DNA of 64,000 nucleotides from Bacillus safensis (GCA_030159235.1 BSBG01000009.1:62001-126000), one strand, 5' to 3'; positions 1 to 8,594 are shown, counted from the first letter of the stretch. The notes: generated by a model from the letters alone, not told the origin. Numbers and translations: made by a program.

Positions 1-1
1 C

Positions 2-283
2 ATCTATCGAATTGCCGTTATCGGAATGGTTCTTTTCGGTGCGGTTGCCACTGTTCCTCTCGTTTGGGGTCTAGCCGATCTCTTCATGGGACTCATGGTG
101 ATCGTCAACCTCATTGCCATTACCATGTTGTCTAAGGTCGCCTTTGCAGCACTGAAGGATTACATGAGACAGAAAAAAGAAGGCAAAGATCCTGTTTTCT
201 ATAAAAATGCCGTTCCAAACAATGAGAAAATTGAATGCTGGGACGACGAACCTGCTTCATTGAAAAAGAATCAAATTGGGTAA
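2..283 (+). CDS. Sodium:alanine/glycine symporter (AGCS family), C-terminal part
   Basis: This is the last 93 codons of a membrane transporter that begins before the window; the frame is open from base 2. The visible part carries two hydrophobic segments, the second containing GLADLFMGLMVIVNL, followed by a charged tail of about 45 residues. That arrangement and the SKVAFAALKDY stretch match the C-terminus of AGCS-family Na+/alanine or glycine symporters such as AlsT. The substrate cannot be told from this fragment. A terminator follows directly. Confidence 0.75.
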   Translation: MYRIAVIGMVLFGAVATVPLVWGLADLFMGLMVIVNLIAITMLSKVAFAALKDYMRQKKEGKDPVFYKNAVPNNEKIECWDDEPASLKKNQIG

Positions 284-285
284 AT

Positions 286-314
286 CAAAAAAGCTCTGAT
301 CAGAGCTTTTTTCT
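286..314 (+). terminator. Bidirectional intrinsic terminator
   Basis: A perfect palindrome with core AAAGCTCTGATCAGAGCTTT, flanked by A and T runs, lies between the converging symporter and hydrolase genes. It can stop transcription from both sides. Confidence 0.85.
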
Positions 315-1175
315 TTATGCCAAAAATTCGAGTATGAGTTTGTTGACGACTTCTGGTTTTTCATGATTGATCCAATGAGAGGCATCGTCGACAAAGATTA
401 GCTGGCCATTCGGACAATTCTTAATGGTTTCCTTCGCCAGCTTTCTGCTTAAAAACTTGTCCTCCATTCCCCAAATCATGCGAACAGGAATAAGAATCCG
501 TTTGGAAATTGGCTTTTCAAAGCCGCCTTTTTTGATGGCTCGGTACCAATTCAGCATTGAGGTCAAGGCGCCAGGCTGCGTCCAAGCGAGCTTGTAGCTT
601 GAGACATCTCCCTTCGTGAACAAATGTGGTCTTGCAGTCAGCCCGATGGCTTCATCCAGTCTTTGAAAGTGATTTTCTTGAAGTGCTGCTTCTGGAACAT
701 TCGGAAGCTGAAAGAAAGCGATATAGGAGCTTTTCTTCCACTGTGGCGGATAAAACGGAAGAACCTTCATCATCACCCGCGGATGCGGCATATTGACAAT
801 GATTAATTTTTCGACATATTGAGAGCGGGTTGAAGCCAAATGCCAAGCAACAGCTCCACCCCAGTCGTGTCCGCCGACAATTGCCTTTTGATTCGGGCTC
901 AGCGTCTTAATCAATCCTACGATATCATCTCTCAGTTGATCTAATACGTAGGATTCGACTCCTTCTGGCTTATCACTTAGATGGTAGCCTCTTTGATCAG
1001 GAACGACAACACGATAGCCTGCTTCAGCCAAGGGGATGATTTGATTTTTCCAGCCGTACCAAAACTCAGGAAACCCATGCAGCAAGACAAGCAGCGGACC
1101 ATCCTTAGGGCCAGCCATTGCTGTATGGAGCCTAATGCCATTTGTTTGGATATATTGAAACTCAATTTGTTCCAT
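315..1175 (-). CDS. yfhM: Alpha/beta hydrolase, epoxide-hydrolase type (YfhM-like)
   Basis: This is a 286-residue cytoplasmic alpha/beta hydrolase, the same length as B. subtilis YfhM. The oxyanion motif HGFP is at residues 33-36. The nucleophile elbow GGHDWGG places Asp104 as nucleophile, which is typical of epoxide hydrolases and dehalogenases rather than serine esterases. The catalytic His is about residue 267 in SHWINHEKP. Family knowledge suggests hydrolysis of an epoxide through an alkyl-enzyme ester, but the natural substrate is unknown. It is a single gene facing the symporter, with a terminator shared between them. No signal peptide is visible. Confidence 0.85.
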   Translation of the reverse strand: MEQIEFQYIQTNGIRLHTAMAGPKDGPLLVLLHGFPEFWYGWKNQIIPLAEAGYRVVVPDQRGYHLSDKPEGVESYVLDQLRDDIVGLIKTLSPNQKAIVGGHDWGGAVAWHLASTRSQYVEKLIIVNMPHPRVMMKVLPFYPPQWKKSSYIAFFQLPNVPEAALQENHFQRLDEAIGLTARPHLFTKGDVSSYKLAWTQPGALTSMLNWYRAIKKGGFEKPISKRILIPVRMIWGMEDKFLSRKLAKETIKNCPNGQLIFVDDASHWINHEKPEVVNKLILEFLA

Positions 1176-1255
1176 TCCTTTGCCACCCTTCTCCTTGCCC
1201 TTTTATTCTTCCAACATAGCATATTTTCCATTTTTCAGAAAATAAAAGCACTCCT

Positions 1256-1288
1256 CAAAAAACCTTCACTATGGTGAAGGTTTTTTGA
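1256..1288 (-). terminator. Intrinsic terminator after the VOC gene
   Basis: The hairpin AACCTTCAC-tat-GGTGAAGGTT, with A and T runs on either side, lies immediately beyond the VOC stop codon. It could act in both directions. Confidence 0.8.
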
Positions 1289-1654
1289 CTATTTCATATA
1301 ATTCAGAACCCAGATGAGCCCATTTTTCCGATCCTGTACTTGTCCGTGAAGTGCACCAAAGAAAGTATCCTGTAATTCGACTAGTACATCTCCATCAGCT
1401 TCTAGCGCTTCATAAACAGCCTTTAGTTCTTCTTCATTGTCAAACTGCATAATCAATCTGAGGTTCTCTGGCTTTGGTGTGCGTCCAAACGTATCTGAAA
1501 AGTGAAGCAGTGATTCCCCAAGGTGCAATTCAGCATGCAGGACACGGTCTTGTTGTTCATTTAAGATATGAATCTCCCCACCAAAAATTCCTTGATAATA
1601 TTGAAGAGATTCCTTCACATCTTCTACGACAATATAAGGACTAACGCTAATCAT
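1289..1654 (-). CDS. VOC/glyoxalase-fold protein (PhnB-like)
   Basis: This protein of about 121 residues belongs to the vicinal oxygen chelate superfamily in its PhnB-like form. It begins with SVSPYIVVEDVKESLQYYQ and ends with the LIWVLNYMK strand. Such proteins are single-module metal-binding enzymes or binding proteins; no specific reaction can be assigned. The start at 1654 was chosen because AGGAGG lies nine bases upstream; a longer in-frame extension has no usable ribosome binding site. It is a single gene between two terminators. Confidence 0.75.
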   Translation of the reverse strand: MISVSPYIVVEDVKESLQYYQGIFGGEIHILNEQQDRVLHAELHLGESLLHFSDTFGRTPKPENLRLIMQFDNEEELKAVYEALEADGDVLVELQDTFFGALHGQVQDRKNGLIWVLNYMK

Positions 1655-1716
1655 ATCCCTCATCCTCCTCTTGTTCCGTCCATCATCTCTTTTATAGCTT
1701 ATCCCAAATCGTATGA

Positions 1717-1754
1717 AAAAAGGCACAAATCGTCAACGGATTTGCACCTTTTAT
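1717..1754 (-). terminator. Intrinsic terminator of the APC permease
   Basis: On the minus strand a GGTGCAAATC / GATTTGTGCC stem (two G-U pairs) runs into TTTTTTC directly after the permease stop codon. Confidence 0.75.
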
Positions 1755-3137
1755 TCATGAAGATTTCGCTAATTCACTGTGTTTGCTTGAATACGCTGCG
1801 TACATGACGACACCGATTAACAGCCAAACCCCAAAGTAAATCCAGGTCCGGCCTGGTAAGTTGAGCATTAGGAACAAGCAGCAGCCCATTGATATAATCG
1901 GCAAGACCGGCACAAAGGGAACCCGGAATCCCCTTTCAAGCTGCTGATGTGTCTTTCTCAAAATAAGCACAGACAAACTGACCATGGCAAACGTTAATAA
2001 CGCACCGATATTCGCTAAGTTGGACAAATCCTTCAAATCAATAAAACCTGAAATAACAGCTGTCATTCCGCCAATCATCCATATGCTAGCAACAGGCGTA
2101 TCGCTTTTGTTTGTTTTTGAAAACACTTTAGGCAAAAGCCCGTCTCGGCCCATCGCATAAGCAATTCGAGTTGCTGCATAATTATTGGCGAAAATCACAG
2201 CCATCAATCCAATGACCGCACCAACAGAAATAATACCAGCCACGCTATTTTGATGTACACTTTGCAGAACATAAGACATTGCCTCTGTGACATTCAGCTT
2301 TGTGTAGTGCACCATGCCTGTCATGACCAAACAAACGACAATGTAAATAATCGTACAAATGAGTAATGAACCTATGATCCCAATTGGCAGGTTTCGCTGC
2401 GGATTTTTCACCTCTTCTGCAGAAGCAGAAATCGCATCAAATCCTAAAAAGGCAAAAAACACAGCAGCAGCACCGGCAATGACGCCTTCTGCACCGAACG
2501 GCATAAACGGCTGCCAATTGGCTGGCTGTACATAAAAGCCGCCTACTACAATGAAAAGAACAATAATACCAAGTTTCACAAACACCATGATATTATTAAA
2601 TTTTTTACTTTCCTTCGTTCCTCTAGATAAGATCCACGCAATCAGCAAAGCAATGATAATCGCCGGCAGATTCATATAACCGCCTTGTTCTGGCCCCGCT
2701 AAAAATTGCTGCGGAATCGAAATTCCAAATCCCTCGAGCAGGCTGTTGAAATAACTTGACCAGCCACTGGCGACAGCTGAAGCCGTCAGCATATAAACGG
2801 ACAATAAGGTCCATCCCATCAAATGGCCTACAAGCTCGCCCATGGTCGTATATGAATAAATATATGCACTTCCGAATACAGGCAGCGCTGAAGCCATTTC
2901 TGCATAACAAAGTGCTGCCAAACTGCACACAATCGCTGCAATTGCAAAGGAGAAAATGACAGCTGGCCCTGCATCCTTAGCTGCTGTAATTCCGGTTAGC
3001 ACCATAACCCCTGTACCAATCACTGCCCCTATACCAAGGAGCGTGAGATCGAGTCCGCCCAGCGTTTTCTTTACCTTTTGCTGTCTGCTCTGTTCCAATA
3101 AATCGTGAATGTGTTTCTTACGAAGAATATGTCGCAA
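1755..3137 (-). CDS. APC-family amino acid permease (YfnA-like)
   Basis: This 460-residue integral membrane transporter of the APC superfamily, cationic-amino-acid-transporter branch, resembles B. subtilis YfnA throughout. The first transmembrane segment carries the substrate-binding motif GIGAVIGTGVMVLTG. The conserved block FFAFLGFDAISASAEEVKNP lies near the middle. About 12 hydrophobic segments are visible. The start is a TTG at 3137, because GGAGG lies about eight bases upstream; the open frame extends further but without a ribosome binding site. It is monocistronic, and the substrate is not evident. Confidence 0.85.
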   Translation of the reverse strand: MRHILRKKHIHDLLEQSRQQKVKKTLGGLDLTLLGIGAVIGTGVMVLTGITAAKDAGPAVIFSFAIAAIVCSLAALCYAEMASALPVFGSAYIYSYTTMGELVGHLMGWTLLSVYMLTASAVASGWSSYFNSLLEGFGISIPQQFLAGPEQGGYMNLPAIIIALLIAWILSRGTKESKKFNNIMVFVKLGIIVLFIVVGGFYVQPANWQPFMPFGAEGVIAGAAAVFFAFLGFDAISASAEEVKNPQRNLPIGIIGSLLICTIIYIVVCLVMTGMVHYTKLNVTEAMSYVLQSVHQNSVAGIISVGAVIGLMAVIFANNYAATRIAYAMGRDGLLPKVFSKTNKSDTPVASIWMIGGMTAVISGFIDLKDLSNLANIGALLTFAMVSLSVLILRKTHQQLERGFRVPFVPVLPIISMGCCLFLMLNLPGRTWIYFGVWLLIGVVMYAAYSSKHSELAKSS

Positions 3138-3203
3138 ACCCTTTCCCTCCAAAACGTTAGAAAAACAAAAAAACACTCAAATTTCATTATAGCAGAATAG
3201 GTA

Positions 3204-4712
3204 CTAAGCATTCACAACCAATTCACGTAAATCTTTCTTCATGATTTTACCAAGCTTGTTTTTTGGCAGCTCCCTTGTGAAATGAATGGATGGCACTTTG
3301 TAATCTGCCAAACGTTCCTGACAATAGTTCACCACATCTTCTTCACAAAAATCGGCGGATTCGTCTTTTACGATATACGCACTTGGCACTTCACCATATA
3401 ATTGGTCCGGCACCCCAATGACAGCTGATTCAATCACACCTGGAATTTGTTCAATGACTTCTTCGACTTGGTCAGGATAGATATTATCCCCGCCATATAA
3501 AATCACATCTTTGTATCTGCCTGTGATATATAGAAAACCATCTTCATCTAGATAGCCTGCATCCCCCATATGGAACCAGCCATCTTTGAGTACCTTCGCA
3601 GTAGCGTCAGACTGATGATAATAGCCTAGGAAATAAAATGGACTTCTCATGACAACTTCACCAATTTCTCCAGCTGGCAGTGTTTCCTCTGTATCAGGAT
3701 GAACGATTTTCACTTCTACATCTCCATCCACTTTACCAGCAGAGCCCATTTTCCCCTCGCCCATCGCAGGATGCCACGCACTGACGACCCATGCTTCCGT
3801 ACTTCCGTAGCCATGCATCATCTGAATGCCTATTTCTCTGTAGTCTTTTATCAAACGTACCGGCACCTTCGTACCCCCAGAAATCGCAATTTCAAAGGAC
3901 GAGAGATCATACGAGCCGCGTTTCATTTCTTCTAGCATGTACGTATAAGCTGATGGGAAAGCCATCATGAACGTAATTCTTTCTTTTTCTATTGTTTCTA
4001 AAATGCGCTTCGGTGTAGCATCATGTAAGAAGACAAGCGTATACCCTTCAATAGCGGCCGCGATTAGATGATTAATTGAACTCATATGATACAGCGGGTG
4101 ACTCGCCAAATACCGTTTTCCTTTTAGATCAAATCCTCGATTCCCACGTCTTGTTAAAAATTGATAGATTCGTCCGTGTCCGACCATACAGCCTTTTGGA
4201 TTGCCCGTTGTCCCAGAGGTAAATAAAATCATCGCTAGATCCTCTTCTGAGACCTCTTCCGCAAGATCGCTGCCATCATTTGAAGCTAGCAGGTCTTCAA
4301 AAAGCTGCGTTGTTTTCGCATTTACACCAGATTCCACCATGAGGCAGCTGTCTAAAGACACGTTCACCGCAGCAATAATGTCACGGAATTCCCGGTCAAA
4401 GAATAAAGCCTTTGGCTCTGCTTTTTTCAAAATACCTTCCAGCTCAAAGGAAGTAAGCTGCCAGCTAAGCGGCACTGCTACTGCACCTGCTTTGATGGCT
4501 GCCAGCATAATCGTTGAAAAGTGATGATGGTTTTGACAAATAAAACAAACGCGGTCACCTTTTCGAATCCCCTTTTGATGTAAATAATGGGCGAGCTGGT
4601 CAATGCGTTTTGCATATTCTTCAAATGTATAAGACACTCCCCCGCCAGTTACCGCTTCAATTTGTGAAGAGCGTTCCATTCTGTCGTTAAGTAATGCCTG
4701 TAAAGTATTCAA
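3204..4712 (-). CDS. AMP-forming acyl-CoA synthetase
   Basis: This roughly 502-residue adenylate-forming enzyme activates a carboxylic acid with ATP and transfers it to CoA. The phosphate-binding motif ILFTSGTTGNPKG, the YGSTEA motif, the hinge TGRYKDVILYGGDN and the C-terminal catalytic Lys in NKLGKIMKKDL are all present. The sequence resembles medium- or long-chain fatty acyl-CoA ligases, but the substrate is inferred only by family. A TTG at 4712 has GGAG nine bases upstream; an ATG at 4721 abuts the GGAG and is less likely. The gene is divergent from a MarR regulator, which is its probable controller. Confidence 0.8.
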   Translation of the reverse strand: MNTLQALLNDRMERSSQIEAVTGGGVSYTFEEYAKRIDQLAHYLHQKGIRKGDRVCFICQNHHHFSTIMLAAIKAGAVAVPLSWQLTSFELEGILKKAEPKALFFDREFRDIIAAVNVSLDSCLMVESGVNAKTTQLFEDLLASNDGSDLAEEVSEEDLAMILFTSGTTGNPKGCMVGHGRIYQFLTRRGNRGFDLKGKRYLASHPLYHMSSINHLIAAAIEGYTLVFLHDATPKRILETIEKERITFMMAFPSAYTYMLEEMKRGSYDLSSFEIAISGGTKVPVRLIKDYREIGIQMMHGYGSTEAWVVSAWHPAMGEGKMGSAGKVDGDVEVKIVHPDTEETLPAGEIGEVVMRSPFYFLGYYHQSDATAKVLKDGWFHMGDAGYLDEDGFLYITGRYKDVILYGGDNIYPDQVEEVIEQIPGVIESAVIGVPDQLYGEVPSAYIVKDESADFCEEDVVNYCQERLADYKVPSIHFTRELPKNKLGKIMKKDLRELVVNA

Positions 4713-4894
4713 TATCTTCATCTCCAAACGTTTGATTTCCAATAGCCAATTTCCATAGAATTGGGTTGGAAGATTTTATCTCATTCACATTTTAAAATAA
4801 AACTAGATGAAAGTAAAATCATTTCATTTTGGAATTGTTCTTTATATTAATTGATAATATAGGTAATTTTATATCCGTCTTCCATTTTGGTTTA

Positions 4895-4907
4895 AATCAT
4901 GATGATT
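4895..4907. promoter_or_regulatory. Candidate MarR operator
   Basis: The inverted repeat AATCAT-g-ATGATT lies in the 230-base divergent region between the acyl-CoA ligase and the MarR gene. Position and symmetry suggest a MarR-type operator; this is inference. Confidence 0.35.
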
Positions 4908-4974
4908 ATTATGATAAGATAGACCTAGTAATTGATCGGAAAATGCGAAGGCAATAGGAAAAGAGGTATGGAGA

Positions 4975-5412
4975 ATGCAACATTTCGAGCTAGAGGCAAG
5001 TTTATTAGACCATGCACTGACAAAGTATTTAAAGGCGACGAAACAAATAGATGAAGAAAATATTCCGAAAAACGTCACGAATATCAAAGGGTTTATTTTA
5101 CGTATCATCTACCGCCATCAATCATGTACTGTGAAAAATATTTTGCAGGAAGTTTCATTATCTCCCTCTGCAACAACAACCGCTCTCAATCACTTAGAAG
5201 ACGAAGGGCTGATTATCCGTTCTCGAAATAATAATGACCGCCGTACTGTGTGGATTGAACTCTCTGAATCGGGCGAACAAATCGCAAAACAAATGATTCA
5301 TAATCGCCAATTGCTTGTGAATCATTTGTTCAACCATCTTTCAGAGCAAGATAAAAAGACATTCTTTGAATTAATCGAAAAAATGATGGACGAGCACACA
5401 CTAAAGGGCTAA
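4975..5412 (+). CDS. MarR-family transcriptional regulator
   Basis: This 145-residue winged-helix regulator has the recognition region LSPSATTTALNHLEDEGLIIRSRN followed by the wing RRTVWIELSESGE, diagnostic of MarR proteins. It probably binds as a dimer between itself and the divergent acyl-CoA ligase gene and may respond to an acyl or aromatic ligand (inference from context). Its last codons and the TAA stop lie inside repeat copy A, so the extreme C-terminus (LKG) is specified by the repeat. Confidence 0.85.
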   Translation: MQHFELEASLLDHALTKYLKATKQIDEENIPKNVTNIKGFILRIIYRHQSCTVKNILQEVSLSPSATTTALNHLEDEGLIIRSRNNNDRRTVWIELSESGEQIAKQMIHNRQLLVNHLFNHLSEQDKKTFFELIEKMMDEHTLKG

Positions 5413-5566
5413 AATGATCTTTATTTTAGCCCTTTGTCTTCTTTTCAGTGTGATAGAAAACCTTTGCAGTCTAGGAAGGACGAGCACCGGAACGGAGCGA
5501 ATTTGACATTCGTGAGTACCGGCGCACAGGCCTGACATCGAATGCGAGGGTTTGTCTACACGCTGA
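5402..5566 (+). repeat. Structured intergenic repeat, copy A
   Basis: This is the first of three near-identical elements of about 165 bases (others at 14809 and 16168) plus a fragment at 47632. It starts with a long hairpin, AAGGGCTAAAAT / ATTTTAGCCCTT. The outer stem CAGTGTG / CACGCTG follows, then an 11-bp stem with two G-U pairs (AACCTTTGCA against TGCGAGGGTT), an interior CCGG/CCGG pair and an apical CGAAT-ttgac-ATTCG hairpin. It overlaps the end of the MarR gene and supplies its stop codon. Confidence 0.85.
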
Positions 5567-5594
5567 GGCTTAGGAATACTCCTAAGCCTTCTTT
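5567..5594 (+). terminator. Intrinsic terminator after repeat A
   Basis: The stem AGGCTTAGGA-atac-TCCTAAGCCT is followed by TCTTTTTA. It lies immediately after the repeat and ends plus-strand transcription from the MarR gene. Confidence 0.75.
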
Positions 5595-6728
5595 TTATGG
5601 CTTCAAGACGACCTTTATACAATCATCCTGTTTGTCGTTGAAGATGTGGTACGCATGAGCAGCCTCATCTAATGGCATTTTGTGTGTGATAATGGCTCTA
5701 GGATCAATTTCACCGCTTGTCACTTTTTGATAGAGCTTTGACATGTACCCTCTCGCCGGAGCCTGCCCCATTTTCAGCGTAACGTTTCTTGCAAAAAAAG
5801 CGCCTAATGGGAACATGTTGTACAGACCGCCGTACACACCAGTCATTTGCACTGTACCACATTTCCGAACGGCCTTTGTAGCAATCTGTATCGGTCCGAT
5901 CGTACCGCCTTGCAGCTTGAGCTTTTGCTCAATTTTTTCAAGCGGCGACTTCTTCCCGTCCATTCCCACACAATCAATTACAACATCAGCTCCACCCTTA
6001 GTGAGCTCCTTTAACGTTTCTCCCATGTCGGGATCTTCTGTAAAATCAAAAACTTCCACACCGCTCATCTGTTTTGCATGACGCAGACGGTAATCAATGT
6101 GGTCAATGGCAATCACACGTTCCGCCCCTTTTTGCCAAGCAAATTGCTGTGCCATTAACCCAACAGGCCCACAGCCTAACACGATGACTGTATCGCCTTT
6201 TTTCACACCTGCGTGCTCCACGCTCCAATAGGCAGTTGGCAGGACATCTGATAGGAACAGTAATTGTTCATCCTCCAGCTCACAATCATCGGGGATCTTA
6301 AACGGGGTGTAGTTTCCAAAGGGTACGCGTAAATATTCTGCCTGTCCTCCGGGATAATTCCCAAATTTCTCACTATAACCAAAAAGGCCGCCCGAATCGT
6401 AGTGCGGGTTTGAGTTGTCGCATTGGCTTTCTAAGTGATGATTGCAGTATTGGCATTGACCACATGCAACCGTAAACGGAATGACCACACGATCTCCCTT
6501 TTTTACCGCTGTAACATCCGGTCCAACTTCCTCCACAATCCCCATTGGTTCATGCCCAATCACATAACCGATTGGAAGCGGAAAATTTCCCTGATACAAA
6601 TGTAAATCCGATCCACAAATTGATGTTGATGTAATCCGTATGATCACATCTTCCCGATCTTGAATAGACGGCGCTTCTACTTTCTTCACTGCAATGCTAT
6701 TTTTCCCTTGATAAGTAACAGCTCTCAC
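5595..6728 (-). CDS. Zinc-dependent alcohol dehydrogenase (FdhA/AdhB-like)
   Basis: This 377-residue medium-chain dehydrogenase has the zinc ligand motif CGSDLHLYQG and GHEPMGIVEEVG near residues 37-70. A structural zinc cluster follows, with Cys spaced as CGQCQYCNHHLESQC, and a Rossmann motif VLGCGPVGLMAQ. The layout matches glutathione-independent formaldehyde dehydrogenase-like enzymes and B. subtilis AdhB. The GTG start at 6728 has AGGAGG eight bases upstream; the in-frame ATG six bases earlier is too close to it. A perfect TetR-type palindrome upstream suggests repression by a regulator that is not encoded nearby. Confidence 0.85.
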   Translation of the reverse strand: MRAVTYQGKNSIAVKKVEAPSIQDREDVIIRITSTSICGSDLHLYQGNFPLPIGYVIGHEPMGIVEEVGPDVTAVKKGDRVVIPFTVACGQCQYCNHHLESQCDNSNPHYDSGGLFGYSEKFGNYPGGQAEYLRVPFGNYTPFKIPDDCELEDEQLLFLSDVLPTAYWSVEHAGVKKGDTVIVLGCGPVGLMAQQFAWQKGAERVIAIDHIDYRLRHAKQMSGVEVFDFTEDPDMGETLKELTKGGADVVIDCVGMDGKKSPLEKIEQKLKLQGGTIGPIQIATKAVRKCGTVQMTGVYGGLYNMFPLGAFFARNVTLKMGQAPARGYMSKLYQKVTSGEIDPRAIITHKMPLDEAAHAYHIFNDKQDDCIKVVLKP

Positions 6729-6770
6729 ATGCATTTCCTCCTTTAGAGTCACTTGTACATAGTTTCACCT

Positions 6771-6789
6771 TGAATGAATGGTTCATTCA
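6771..6789. promoter_or_regulatory. TetR-type operator upstream of the alcohol dehydrogenase
   Basis: A perfect inverted repeat, TGAATGAA-tgg-TTCATTCA, lies about 45 bases upstream of the dehydrogenase start. The half-site TGAATGA is the one used by Bacillus TetR regulators that sense fatty acyl compounds (FadR type), though the spacer here is one base longer than the FadR consensus. Confidence 0.65.
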
Positions 6790-6823
6790 TCAAATGCGCA
6801 ATTGATACGAAGGAGGTAAAAAA

Positions 6824-6852
6824 CAAAAAAACCCGTCAATTGTTTCGACAGG
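6824..6852 (-). terminator. Terminator of the bicupin gene
   Basis: On the minus strand CCTGTC-gaaacaatt-GACGGG is followed by TTTTTTTG, about 30 bases past the bicupin stop. Confidence 0.75.
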
Positions 6853-6881
6853 CTCATGTTGTTGTGTAACGCGTTACACAT

Positions 6882-7904
6882 TTATTCTTTTTCGACAAAA
6901 ACTAAATCATATTGAGATGAAGTCTCTCGATCAATCGCCGAGTTCCCTTTTTGAATAAAATAAGGACATATACTCGGGCTTTGTGATTCTTCAAACTGCT
7001 CATATAACTGCTCAATCTTTCCAGGAAGCAGCAAAAGTAAAAATTTATTTGAATGGGACACGAATTCATAAGAGTGAATCGTATCAGGCGGTATATAGGC
7101 AAAGTCACCCGGCATCAAGGAAATATCCTCTCCGTTCAAATGAAGGTTCATTTTCCCTTCAACACAATAAAGTGCTTCTGTATGAACCTGATGATAATGC
7201 GGCGGGAAATATTTCCCCTTCGTTCCTTCAACCACAAAATGGCTGAACCCGCCTCCTGTTGTTTCTGCTGTTGCAATCAGCTCATGAAGCTGACCATCAA
7301 TGATGTATTGCTTCCCTTCACCGGCCTCTAATACATAAGGCTTCACCTCGTGAGGAAGCTGACTATGAAATAAGACGGAAGGCTTTGTTGTATTGGAGAG
7401 TTCTCTGATTCCATGCATCAGGATGATATCGCTTTCTTTTTCCGCCTGTTGAAAGCTGACTGCATCAAAAGCATGATGAGCCATTGACCATTCATTGTGC
7501 AAAAGTAATTCCCCAATTTGCTGATAGACATTTGTCATTTGTCCGCCCAACGTATATGAAATAAACCTTGTTTTATGACTATGCATTCTGTAGCCATGAA
7601 TCGTTTTGGGCGGGATATGAATATAATCGAAGGGTGTTACCATATATTTTTTACCGTCCAGCATCACTTCAAGCTTTCCTTCCAGCACAAAAATGGTTTC
7701 AAATAAGTGCTCATGGCAATGCAGCGGGAAATAAGCTCCTTTCCCACCTGTGATTAAAGCAAGCTCAAACAGCTGATTCGTTTGATTTGCTTCTGCCAGC
7801 ATATGAACAAGCTGATTCTCCAGCCCATACAGCTTTCCTGAACCAGATACGGTATAAAAAGAGGTACCTTCGGATCGCTTCATCGATTCCGGTTGCTCCG
7901 ACAT
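6882..7904 (-). CDS. qdoI: Bicupin dioxygenase, quercetinase (QdoI)-like
   Basis: This 340-residue protein has two cupin domains. The first carries the metal motif H62-x-H64-x4-E69 with His103; the second has HYHQVHTE. Both are followed by PGDF/YIP and HSY/HGY cupin signatures. This is the architecture of B. subtilis YxaG (QdoI), an iron- or manganese-dependent flavonol 2,4-dioxygenase that opens quercetin and releases CO. Substrate assignment is by family. The ATG at 7904 follows AGGAG by seven bases. The QdoR-like repressor gene lies directly upstream, as in B. subtilis, with an operator-like site between them. Confidence 0.75.
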   Translation of the reverse strand: MSEQPESMKRSEGTSFYTVSGSGKLYGLENQLVHMLAEANQTNQLFELALITGGKGAYFPLHCHEHLFETIFVLEGKLEVMLDGKKYMVTPFDYIHIPPKTIHGYRMHSHKTRFISYTLGGQMTNVYQQIGELLLHNEWSMAHHAFDAVSFQQAEKESDIILMHGIRELSNTTKPSVLFHSQLPHEVKPYVLEAGEGKQYIIDGQLHELIATAETTGGGFSHFVVEGTKGKYFPPHYHQVHTEALYCVEGKMNLHLNGEDISLMPGDFAYIPPDTIHSYEFVSHSNKFLLLLLPGKIEQLYEQFEESQSPSICPYFIQKGNSAIDRETSSQYDLVFVEKE

Positions 7905-7934
7905 CCCATCACTCCTCATGACTAATTGACTATC

Positions 7935-7973
7935 TTTATTATATAGACCAATTGATATAATAGATAGACAATA
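7935..7973 (-). promoter_or_regulatory. Candidate QdoR/LmrA operator and promoter
   Basis: On the minus strand GTCTAT occurs twice, 22 bases apart, the second within GGTCTATATAAT. The GGTCTAT half-site and A+T flanks resemble the LmrA/QdoR box known from B. subtilis, and TATAAT could be the -10 element. A related half-site, TAGACCA, occurs at 8573-8579 before the regulator gene. Confidence 0.5.
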
Positions 7974-7984
7974 TGCGAGAGATT

Positions 7985-8557
7985 TTACTCTTCTCGCATA
8001 AATAAGTGTCTAAGGTAACATTTGACGTGTTCTAAAGGGGTCGTTTGCTTGAGTGCAGTGGTCATCGATAGACCCCCAATCACCAATGAGTGAAGGAGAG
8101 AAGCCAGTTCATCCGCTTTGTTTTCTTCATACCCGCTGTTTATTAGCTTTTCTTTTACAAGCTCCTGCCAGCGGATCATTTCTTGTTTACATGCAGCATG
8201 AAGCTGTGTATGCTCAGGCTTGGACTCTGCCGCCAGCAAGACAATCGGAATCCCTCTCTCACTTTCTTGCTCCATAAATCCCCGAATGATGTTTGTCATA
8301 AAACGATCTATGGCGATATATGGGTCATTTGAATAGGCAAAGCTTTCTTCAATTCGATTGATGACCTTTTGACTAATGTATGCAACGGCCGCGATGGCAA
8401 GCTCTTCCTTTCCCTTTGGAAAGTAATAATAAAGAGAACCTTTAGGCGTGCCGCTCTCTCGGATGATTTGATTCAATCCTGTTGCATAGTACCCCTGTTT
8501 ACGTAAAAGAAGTGCAGTCGTTTGAATGATTTTATCCTTCGTACTCACGTGTGACAC
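7985..8557 (-). CDS. qdoR: TetR-family repressor, QdoR/LmrA-like
   Basis: This TetR protein of about 190 residues has an N-terminal helix-turn-helix, YYATGLNQIIRESGTPKGSLYYYF, which closely follows B. subtilis LmrA and QdoR. Those repressors are released by flavonoids and control the quercetinase and a multidrug pump. The GTG at 8557 has GGAGG seven bases upstream; an alternative GTG lies nine bases further in. The gene precedes the bicupin gene in the same direction. A half-site near its own start suggests autoregulation. Confidence 0.75.
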   Translation of the reverse strand: MSHVSTKDKIIQTTALLLRKQGYYATGLNQIIRESGTPKGSLYYYFPKGKEELAIAAVAYISQKVINRIEESFAYSNDPYIAIDRFMTNIIRGFMEQESERGIPIVLLAAESKPEHTQLHAACKQEMIRWQELVKEKLINSGYEENKADELASLLHSLVIGGLSMTTALKQTTPLEHVKCYLRHLFMREE

Positions 8558-8594
8558 TCTTTCCCCTCCATAGACCAAAGTCACTTTTCATCTG

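Noticed and set aside
5401-5622. Minus-strand frame through repeat A encoding KRRQRAKIKIILAL
   Set aside because: Copies B and C give similar peptides, but changes between copies often alter amino acids and no ribosome binding site is seen. The pattern fits conserved structure rather than coding.
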